Made by a program: the position numbers and the translations under genes. This document shows positions 57,923 through 64,000 of a stretch of 64,000 nucleotides of DNA, piece after piece. Where the stretch lies: contig NZ_JBBEWC010000008.1 in assembly GCF_037860775.1 (NCBI RefSeq), positions 186,001-250,000 of the forward strand, in the 5' to 3' direction. This DNA is from Emticicia soli. Lineage in GTDB: Bacteria > Bacteroidota > Bacteroidia > Cytophagales > Spirosomataceae. The stretch's first letter is position 1. Each line of letters begins with the position of its first letter. The notes beneath the pieces were generated by a model, which saw only the letters and a list, made by a program, of their open reading frames with translations, was not told where the DNA came from and did not search any database.

Positions 57923-59017
57923 ATGGAAAATACAGCCCCTCAATTATTTAAAGTAACCATTGATGGTGTAGAGGTTGAAGTACCACCAGGAACAACCATT
58001 TTGCAAGCGGCGCGTAAAATTGGCCCAGAAGTTGCCCCTCCGGCAATGTGTTATTATGAGCCTCTAAAAGGTTCGGGCGGAAAATGCCGTGCTTGTTTGG
58101 TAAAAGTTTCTGCTGGTTCGGCTAAAGACCCTCGTCCGATGCCTAAATTGGTAGCTTCTTGTATCACACCTATTCAAGATGGTATGGTAGTAGAAAACTA
58201 CACCAATCCACAAGTAGTAGATGCAAGAAAATCGGTAGTTGAATTCTTATTAATCAATCACCCGCTTGATTGCCCTGTATGCGACCAGGCCGGAGAATGC
58301 CACTTGCAAGATTTCTCTTATGAGCACGGTGTAGGTGCAACCCGATACGAAGAAGAACGCCGTACTTTCGAAAAAGAAGACTTAGGCCCGTATATTCAAC
58401 TACACATGACACGCTGCGTGTTGTGCTACCGTTGTGTGTACACTGCCGACCAGATAACCGATAAACGTGTACACGGTGTAATGAACCGTGGCGACCACGC
58501 CGAAATCTCAACTTACATTGGTCAGGCCATCGACAACGATTTTTCAGGAAACGTAATCGATGTGTGCCCGGTAGGTGCTTTAACAGATAAAACGTATCGT
58601 TTCAAAAACCGTGTATGGTTCTCGAAACCTGTTGATGCACACTGCGACTGCGAAAAATGTAGCGGTAAAGTACAACTATGGTACCGTGGCGACGAGGTGA
58701 TTCGTGTTACTGCCCGCAAAAACGAGTGGGGTGAAGTAAAAGAGTTTATCTGTAATACTTGCCGTTTTGAAAGAAAACAAACCAGCCAGTGGACAATCGA
58801 AGGGCCAACTAAAGTATCTCGTGCTTCGGTTATCTCGGCAAATAAGTATTCGAAAAATCTTGTGAAAAAACCAGACTTCGCTCTGCAACTGGCCGAAACA
58901 CAATACAAGAAAATCGATGACAGCCGTCCGTATCTGCACGAAATGAAAGATATCGAGAAGTCAGATGATTATAAGGCTTTGATGGCAACAGATGAAAAAT
59001 ATTTTGGGCATAAGTAA
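57923..59017 (+). CDS. nuoG: NADH-quinone oxidoreductase subunit G, short form
   Basis: A 364-residue protein that matches the N-terminal part of NuoG. It has the [2Fe-2S] site CYYEPLKGSGGKCRACLV, the N5-type site HPLDCPVCDQAGECHLQD (His and three Cys), and the [4Fe-4S] sites RCVLCYRCV and IDVCPVGALTDK. The molybdopterin-oxidoreductase-like domain that makes E. coli NuoG about 900 residues is missing; after residue 330 only a charged tail is left. A short NuoG is usual in Bacteroidota. A CDCEKCSGKVQLWYRGDE segment begins the part that in longer forms leads into the big domain. It transfers electrons from NuoF to NuoI. Confidence 0.93.
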   Translation: MENTAPQLFKVTIDGVEVEVPPGTTILQAARKIGPEVAPPAMCYYEPLKGSGGKCRACLVKVSAGSAKDPRPMPKLVASCITPIQDGMVVENYTNPQVVDARKSVVEFLLINHPLDCPVCDQAGECHLQDFSYEHGVGATRYEEERRTFEKEDLGPYIQLHMTRCVLCYRCVYTADQITDKRVHGVMNRGDHAEISTYIGQAIDNDFSGNVIDVCPVGALTDKTYRFKNRVWFSKPVDAHCDCEKCSGKVQLWYRGDEVIRVTARKNEWGEVKEFICNTCRFERKQTSQWTIEGPTKVSRASVISANKYSKNLVKKPDFALQLAETQYKKIDDSRPYLHEMKDIEKSDDYKALMATDEKYFGHK

Positions 59018-59027
59018 TTAACAAACT

Positions 59028-60203
59028 ATGAACGGTTTTATTCAATGGGCAAACGAAACAATGTTTCTTTGGAAAGCCCTTATAATTATAGTAATTTTTG
59101 CAATTACCCTTGGCGTAGCAGCTTATTCAACTTGGGCAGAGCGTAAAGTAGCCGGATACATTCAGGACAGGCCAGGCCCAAACCGTGCAGGTTGGGGTGG
59201 TTTATTACAGCCCCTTGCTGATGCAGGTAAAATGTTTTTTAAAGAAGACTTTATTCCGGCACAGGCTGATAAATGGTTGTTTATCTTAGGGCCTTGTCTT
59301 TCGATGCTTACGGCCTTGATGGCGAGCGCAGTTGTGCCTTTCGGAGATTCGTTCCTGATTGATGGTAAAACAGTAACGGTTCAGGCTATCGAAATCAACA
59401 TTGGTATTCTTTATGTATTTGGCGTGGTTTCGCTGGGTGTGTACGGTATCATGATTGGTGGTTGGGCATCAAACAACAAATTCTCTTTGTTGGGTGCTAT
59501 TCGTGCCGCTTCACAAAATATCAGCTACGAGCTTGCAATGGGTATGTCAATCATCGCTATTCTGATGATGTCGGGCTCATTATCGCTACGTACTATCGTT
59601 GAGCAACAACACGGAGGTAACTGGAATATCTGGTATCAACCATTAGGTTGTTTGATTTTCATTGTGTGTGCTTTTGCAGAGTGTAACCGTACACCATTCG
59701 ACTTACCAGAGTGTGAAACCGAGCTTGTAGGTGGTTACCACACAGAGTATAGCTCAATGAAACTAGGTTTCTATCTATTTGCCGAATACATCAATATGTT
59801 TGCTTCGTCGGCAGTTACGGCTTGTTTGTTCTTCGGTGGTTACAATTATCCGGGTATGGACTGGGTACAAGCACAATTAGTAGGTGCATTAGGAGAAACT
59901 GTAGGCCACAACCTTGCTACTGGCTTAGGTATTGGTGCTATGTTCCTTAAAATCCTTTTCGGAATCTTCTTCTTTATGTGGGTACGTTGGACACTTCCAC
60001 GTTTCCGCTACGACCAATTGATGCACTTAGGTTGGGAAGCATTAATTCCGCTCGCTGTAGGTAACATGATCATCACGGCAGTAGCTATGCTTTCGGGTTA
60101 TAAACTGGTAGGTATCTGGGTTGGTCTCTTGGTATTGATTCTGATAGTATCGGTTTTCTGGGCAATGCGTCCGAAAAAGAAAGGAGCAGTTTTAGGTGCT
60201 TAA
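59028..60203 (+). CDS. nuoH: NADH-quinone oxidoreductase subunit H
   Basis: A 391-residue membrane subunit with eight or more helices. Signatures are WAERKVAGYIQDRPGPNRAG, GLLQPLADAGKMFFKEDFIP, GWASNNKFSLLGAIRAASQN and AFAECNRTPFDLPECETELV, followed by HTEYSSMKLGFYLFAEY. It forms the quinone entry channel. It starts 10 bp after nuoG and is followed by nuoI after 58 bp. Confidence 0.96.
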   Translation: MNGFIQWANETMFLWKALIIIVIFAITLGVAAYSTWAERKVAGYIQDRPGPNRAGWGGLLQPLADAGKMFFKEDFIPAQADKWLFILGPCLSMLTALMASAVVPFGDSFLIDGKTVTVQAIEINIGILYVFGVVSLGVYGIMIGGWASNNKFSLLGAIRAASQNISYELAMGMSIIAILMMSGSLSLRTIVEQQHGGNWNIWYQPLGCLIFIVCAFAECNRTPFDLPECETELVGGYHTEYSSMKLGFYLFAEYINMFASSAVTACLFFGGYNYPGMDWVQAQLVGALGETVGHNLATGLGIGAMFLKILFGIFFFMWVRWTLPRFRYDQLMHLGWEALIPLAVGNMIITAVAMLSGYKLVGIWVGLLVLILIVSVFWAMRPKKKGAVLGA

Positions 60204-60261
60204 AATATAGCAAGCCATCTAGCTGATTCAGTATGATGGTGTGTATTGAAATATTAAAATT

Positions 60262-60813
60262 ATGCAATTAACTAATAGAGCTAAAAAAACAGATAAGAGT
60301 GAGCTGAGTTTATTTGAGCGCAGCTACTTGCCTTCTATAGCAACAGGTTTAGGAATTACGATTCGTCACTTTTTCATGAAAAAGCCAACGATTCAGTATC
60401 CTGAGCAAAAAAGATATTTAGGGCCTGTTTTTCGTGGGCATCATATATTAAAGAGAGACGAAGAAGGACGTGAGCGGTGCACAGCCTGTGGGCTTTGCGC
60501 AGTGGCTTGTCCGGCCGAAGCAATCTCGATGGTAGCACAAGAAAGACGCAAAGGCGAAGAGCACCTTTATCGTGAAGAAAAATACGCAGCCGTATATGAA
60601 ATCAATATGTTGCGTTGTATTTTCTGTGGTCTTTGCGAAGAAGCCTGCCCTAAACAAGCGGTTTATCTTCGTCATGATAAATTCGTGCCTATTTTTACCG
60701 ACCGTGAAGACGTAATCTATGGTAAAGATAAGCTCGTAGAAGACCCGAAACAGCGCTATCACCGTGATGCCTGGACGAAAGAAGATGCAATGAAACTTTG
60801 GAAAAACGATTAA
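60262..60813 (+). CDS. nuoI: NADH-quinone oxidoreductase subunit I
   Basis: A 183-residue ferredoxin-like subunit (23-kDa type) with two [4Fe-4S] clusters: CTACGLCAVACPAEAISM and CIFCGLCEEACPKQAVYL. An N-terminal amphipathic part (SIATGLGITIRHFFMKKPTI) attaches it to the membrane arm. It carries electrons from NuoG to NuoB. nuoJ follows 34 bp later. Confidence 0.95.
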   Translation: MQLTNRAKKTDKSELSLFERSYLPSIATGLGITIRHFFMKKPTIQYPEQKRYLGPVFRGHHILKRDEEGRERCTACGLCAVACPAEAISMVAQERRKGEEHLYREEKYAAVYEINMLRCIFCGLCEEACPKQAVYLRHDKFVPIFTDREDVIYGKDKLVEDPKQRYHRDAWTKEDAMKLWKND

Positions 60814-60847
60814 TCGAGAGGTCTTAACAATCTGAGACAATTTTAAT

Positions 60848-61393
60848 ATGGAATATTTTAAAAATTTACTTAGTCTACCACCAATCTATTACACCTTTGC
60901 TATACTTTCGGTGCTTACCCTTTTTGGGGCTTTAGGCACCATTATGTCTCGCAATCCTGTGCATAGTGTTATTTATATGATAGTTACGTTTTTCTCGCTA
61001 TCGGCACACTATATTTTGTTAAATGCACAGTTTTTGGCAGCGGTTAATATCATTGTATATGCAGGTGCAATCATGGTTTTGTTTCTGTTTGTTATCATGT
61101 TTCTGAATATGAGACAAGAGGCCGAAGAAATGAAAAAAGAGAAAATTATCATTACAGCCGTAATAACTGCTATTGTTTTAGGTACTGTTCTGATTATCTT
61201 CTTGCGCCGAGCCGAGCGTGAGCCTGTGAACCCGTACACTTACAACTCGCAGAGCGGTATGGTTGAAGTATTGGGTAAATCACTTTATGGTGAGTACCTG
61301 CTTCCTTTTGAGCTTATTTCAATTTTGCTTCTTGCAGCAATGGCCGGAGCCGTAATGCTTGCTAAAAGAGAAGCTGGCGAAAGACACTTCTAA
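60848..61393 (+). CDS. nuoJ: NADH-quinone oxidoreductase subunit J
   Basis: A 181-residue membrane subunit with five helices; the family block is IMSRNPVHSVIYMIVTFFSL, then YILLNAQFLAAVNIIVYAGAIMVLFLFVIMFLNM, and a late helix FELISILLLAAMAGAVMLAK. It is the last nuo gene in the operon: a terminator follows at once and no nuoK, L, M or N is in the next 2.6 kb. The usual overlap with nuoK is absent. Confidence 0.95.
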   Translation: MEYFKNLLSLPPIYYTFAILSVLTLFGALGTIMSRNPVHSVIYMIVTFFSLSAHYILLNAQFLAAVNIIVYAGAIMVLFLFVIMFLNMRQEAEEMKKEKIIITAVITAIVLGTVLIIFLRRAEREPVNPYTYNSQSGMVEVLGKSLYGEYLLPFELISILLLAAMAGAVMLAKREAGERHF

Positions 61394-61424
61394 GATTGAT
61401 ATTATTGCCTGTTTACAGGCGTTT

Positions 61425-61457
61425 AAAATCCTTTCTGTTTACAGAGAGGATTTTTTA
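61425..61457 (+). terminator. Intrinsic terminator after nuoJ
   Basis: AAAATCCTTTCTG (61425-61437) pairs with CAGAGAGGATTTT (61442-61454) with one mismatch and a 4-nt loop, followed by T. It is 32 bp after the nuoJ stop. Confidence 0.8.
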
Positions 61458-61473
61458 TTTGTTCAGGCAAACC

Positions 61474-61510
61474 AAAAAATAAGCCCCGAACCAAAACAGG
61501 CCAGGGCTTT
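61474..61510 (-). terminator. Terminator of the DUF4112 gene
   Basis: On the - strand AAGCCC and GGGCTT (61504-61509 and 61481-61486) form a short stem ending in ATTTTTT. It faces the nuoJ terminator. Confidence 0.55.
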
Positions 61511-61532
61511 CGGGTTTCAATCGTCAGAGGGT

Positions 61533-61889
61533 TTATTTCACAACCGGAATCGTGATGGCTCTCTTCTTATTAAACTTGTTGGCAAATGTTTGCCATGTGT
61601 CTTTTTTCTTGAAAATATAACGATACGCCCACAGAATTGTAGCCGACGGAATAATATCTGTAAATGGAAGAATCTCTTCAATAAAACCAAAGGCCGCTCC
61701 GAAAGATGTTCGGTGCACTGCGTATATCAAAGCCGCAATAACCGGAGCCAAAGCCAGGTCGAAGGTTTCACCCAAAGCAGGTAGCAGGTAGGTCGACATA
61801 CCAAGCGCATCGATAGCCAAACTTGCCAGAAGGTCAAATTTACGTCTTTCTGCAAATTTTTCGTTCAGTTCTACATCGTTTTTATTCAT
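61533..61889 (-). CDS. DUF4112 domain-containing membrane protein
   Basis: A 118-residue protein with two to three hydrophobic segments. The DUF4112 pattern is LLASLAIDALGMSTYLLPAL, then GETFDLALAPVIAALIYAVH and GAAFGFIEEILPFTDIIPSA. The function is not known. It stands alone on the - strand between nuoJ and the adenine deaminase gene; the longer frame from 61913 is not used because the ATG at 61889 (MNKNDVELNEKF) fits better. Position after the nuo genes is probably accidental. Confidence 0.85.
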   Translation of the reverse strand: MNKNDVELNEKFAERRKFDLLASLAIDALGMSTYLLPALGETFDLALAPVIAALIYAVHRTSFGAAFGFIEEILPFTDIIPSATILWAYRYIFKKKDTWQTFANKFNKKRAITIPVVK

Positions 61890-62098
61890 TTCACATACGT
61901 TTGATTCATACATACATTTAAACGTAAAATATCATAAAAAGTGTCAGATTTAGAATTGTTTTTTTAGGAACGGCATATTTGATAAAAAAATGACTATTTT
62001 TAGCCCTTTCAACGGCTTTAATTAGCCTTTTATTAAAAAGAATGATATATTCAATTCAGAATAGCTATTTACGCCTATAAAATTAAGCCTTTTATACA

Positions 62099-63748
62099 AT
62101 GACTACCTTCGCAGCCAACCTTGTAAATGTGTTTGATGGAACAATCGAATTTGGAGAAATAACAATAGAAAACAAAAGGATTCAGCAGATAAGATATTTT
62201 GGAGAAGAAAAAGCGGGGGAGAAGTACATATTACCGGGCTTGATTGATGCACATATACATGTTGAAAGTTCGATGCTTACGCCTGCGCAATTTGCAAGGC
62301 TTGCCGTAGTGCATGGCACAGTAGGAACCGTCTCTGACCCGCACGAAATCGCTAATGTGCTTGGTGTAGATGGGGTAAAATACATGATTGAAGACGGACG
62401 CAAAGTGCCTTTTAAATTCTGCTTTGGTGCGCCTTCGTGCGTACCTGCCACTACCTTTGAAACCGCAGGTGCTACTGTAACGGTAGATGATATAGCGCAT
62501 TTGTTTACTTACAGAGAAGTAGGGTATCTGGCCGAAATGATGAATTTTCCGGGGGTATTGAACGAAGACCCTACTGTAATGCAGAAAATTGCATTGGCTA
62601 AAGCTTTTAATAAACCTGTTGACGGACACGCACCGGGTTTAAGAGGTGCATCGGCCAAGAAATACATTGATGCAGGCATTGAGACCGACCATGAGTGTTT
62701 CACGAAAGGTGAAGCACTCGAGAAACTGAAAATGGGTATGAAAATCCTGATTCGGGAGGGGAGTGCTGCCAAGAATTTTGAAGAACTCATTCCCTTGGCT
62801 GATACCTATTATTCGGAAATGATGTTTTGTTCTGACGACAAACACCCTGATAATCTGGTAGAAGGGCATATCAATCAGCTTGTAAAAAGAGCCATTGCCA
62901 AAGGTATTGATAGGTTTAAAGTGCTGCGCATGGCAACTATTAATCCGGTGTTGCATTACCGCATGAATGTTGGCTTGCTAAGAGAAGGCGACTGGGCCGA
63001 TTTTATATTGGTCGATAATCTTGAAAACTTTGAAGTGCTTGAAACCTATATTGAGGGCCAAAAAGTGGCAGAAAATGGCACTTCGCTTATGCCAAACCTC
63101 ACAAGCGATGTTGTTAATAATTTTAATTGCCAACCTCTCGACCCTAAGGATATTATCGTTACGATTCCGGCAAAAGATAACCTACTGCGTGTAATACAAA
63201 CCATAGATGGGCAACTGATTACAAAAGAAATACTGGTAGAACCTAAAGTTTTTGAAGGCAAGATTCAAACCGATACCGAAGCAGATATTCTGAAAGTGGT
63301 AGTTTATAACCGCTATGCTGAAGGTAAGCCTGCCGTAGCTTTTATCAATAATTTCGGTTTAAAAGAGGGAGCAATTGCCTCATCGGTGGCGCATGATTCG
63401 CATAATATCATAGCCGTTGGGGTTGACGATGAGTCAATCTGTGAAGCGGTAAACCTGATAGTAAGGGAGCAGGGTGGAGTGTCGGCTGTAAGCAATCTCA
63501 AAAAAGGTGTATTGGCTTTACCCGTAGCAGGGCTTATGAGCAACAAAGATGGTTATGAGATAGCCGAAAGTTACACCATGATTGATAAATTTGCCAAAGA
63601 ACAACTCAAAAGCACACTTATCTCACCTTTTATGAGCCTGTCGTTCATGGCATTGCTTGTAATCCCATCATTAAAATTAAGTGATTTAGGTTTGTTTGAT
63701 GGTTATACTTTTAGATTTACAGAGTTGTTTGTGGAGAGGGAGGAATAG
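62099..63748 (+). CDS. ade: Adenine deaminase
   Basis: A 549-residue amidohydrolase. Metal-binding blocks are LIDAHIHVESSMLTPAQFAR (H-x-H), GTVGTVSDPHEIANVLG, the later DGHAPGLRG and TDHECFTKGEAL, and MFCSDDKHPDNL with the catalytic Asp. The C-terminal adenine-deaminase part contains IDGQLITKEILVEP, VARVVVYNR-like strands (LKVVVYNRYAEGKP) and SVAHDSHNIIAVG. It converts adenine to hypoxanthine in purine salvage. The length matches the family. It is followed by a repeat region. Confidence 0.95.
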   Translation: MTTFAANLVNVFDGTIEFGEITIENKRIQQIRYFGEEKAGEKYILPGLIDAHIHVESSMLTPAQFARLAVVHGTVGTVSDPHEIANVLGVDGVKYMIEDGRKVPFKFCFGAPSCVPATTFETAGATVTVDDIAHLFTYREVGYLAEMMNFPGVLNEDPTVMQKIALAKAFNKPVDGHAPGLRGASAKKYIDAGIETDHECFTKGEALEKLKMGMKILIREGSAAKNFEELIPLADTYYSEMMFCSDDKHPDNLVEGHINQLVKRAIAKGIDRFKVLRMATINPVLHYRMNVGLLREGDWADFILVDNLENFEVLETYIEGQKVAENGTSLMPNLTSDVVNNFNCQPLDPKDIIVTIPAKDNLLRVIQTIDGQLITKEILVEPKVFEGKIQTDTEADILKVVVYNRYAEGKPAVAFINNFGLKEGAIASSVAHDSHNIIAVGVDDESICEAVNLIVREQGGVSAVSNLKKGVLALPVAGLMSNKDGYEIAESYTMIDKFAKEQLKSTLISPFMSLSFMALLVIPSLKLSDLGLFDGYTFRFTELFVEREE

Positions 63749-63789
63749 AAAAAGAATAAAATTGTCAAATTTGGTAGAAATGTACTACT

Positions 63790-63965
63790 AAATAAGCGTT
63801 CTTTCGTAGAGACGACATGCTGGCGTCTCCAAGGGTCTATAAACCTCAAAAAATCATATTTGAGAGACCAACCTAATAGATAAATCTTTAATTTTTACAG
63901 GCCCTTGGAGACGCCAGCATGTCGTCTCTACGAATCGGTCTGATTTATTTAAAGAACGCTTATTT
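63790..63965. repeat. GTAGAGAC...GTCTCTAC inverted repeat element, copy 2, with outer arms
   Basis: Inner arms of 33 bp, 63803-63835 and 63902-63934, are perfectly complementary and contain GACGACATGCTGGCGTCTCC. Outer arms AAATAAGCGTTCTTT (63790-63804) and AAAGAACGCTTATTT (63951-63965) are also perfect. The inner part is shared with copy 1 at 26498; the outer arms are not. Two nested inverted repeats suggest a palindromic element that landed in, or includes, another hairpin. Confidence 0.8.
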
Positions 63966-64000
63966 CTTGAACCTTAATTAGCTGGAGTGACTAAAATATT

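Noticed and set aside
61359..61784. 141-residue + strand frame across the nuoJ terminator
   Set aside because: Overlaps the nuoJ end, two terminators and the DUF4112 gene; no protein family seen.

Overview
This is a chromosomal window from a member of the phylum Bacteroidota, most likely a Cytophagales-type bacterium. The evidence is a SusD/RagB lipoprotein gene, two proteins with Por (type IX) secretion C-terminal sorting domains, a bacillithiol deacetylase (BshB1), an ExbB-ExbD-ExbD-TonB cluster, a malic enzyme fused to a phosphotransacetylase domain, a NuoG lacking the molybdopterin domain, and promoters of the Bacteroidota type (TTTG, about 19 nt, TAnnTTTG). No rRNA, tRNA, CRISPR array, prophage or intact transposase gene was seen. 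The genus is not determined; the placement is inference from gene content.

Layout. 1-10.8 kb: a glycan or natural-polymer utilisation-like locus on the + strand: the 3' part of a susD gene ending in a strong terminator, a large FG-GAP/VCBS-ASPIC lipoprotein, a vanadium-dependent haloperoxidase-like lipoprotein, a GMC oxidoreductase, a GH5-like glycosidase and a sulfatase. 11-24 kb: mixed housekeeping and envelope genes: a stand-alone LytTR regulator, DedA, a secreted VOC protein, an ABC-F ATPase, a small conserved protein, a PorT-like barrel, HemJ, a PorE-like OmpA protein, thioredoxin reductase, an M23/LysM endopeptidase, BshB1, a putative glycosyltransferase-like protein, and an RDD/DUF2752 pair. 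24-28.5 kb: a C4-dicarboxylate module on the - strand (NTF2-like secreted protein, DctA-type symporter, malic enzyme). 28.7-34.1 kb: an ABC exporter, then an accessory stretch with AlkB, a DUF7003-like protein, an OLD/RecF-like ATPase overlapping a DUF4276 TOPRIM-like gene broken by a frameshift, and a YdeI-like protein. 34.2-38 kb: RecQ and an M28 peptidase. 38.4-44.6 kb: a TonB energy-transduction cluster (ExbB, two ExbD, TonB, a small membrane protein) followed by a PstS-like lipoprotein and a TPR protein. 44.8-46.5 kb: adk and obg. 46.8-52.6 kb: two large tandem paralogous secreted sialate O-acetylesterase-like proteins with Ig-like repeats and T9SS tails. 52.7-61.4 kb: nuoA-J for complex I, with a small zinc-ribbon gene inserted between nuoE and nuoF and with nuoK-N absent downstream. 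61.5-63.7 kb: a DUF4112 protein and adenine deaminase.

How the genes work together. The first block would bind, oxidise, desulfate and hydrolyse an extracellular substrate, with import driven by TonB-ExbB/ExbD systems of the kind encoded at 38-41 kb. The T9SS-tailed esterases are predicted surface or secreted enzymes, and the PorE-like OmpA protein could be part of the machinery exporting them. TrxB and BshB1 serve thiol redox balance; DctA plus malic enzyme feed C4 acids to pyruvate; complex I feeds the respiratory chain.

Intergenic DNA is rich in inverted repeats of several kinds: a 177-bp MITE-like element with TAA flanks immediately upstream of dedA, two copies of a GTAGAGACGACATGCTGGCG-containing element, three GTGAAT/GCGAAT-type repeat clusters, an inverted element between nuoB and nuoC, and an ACCACGGAG repeat. 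Their mobility and function are not established by the sequence alone.
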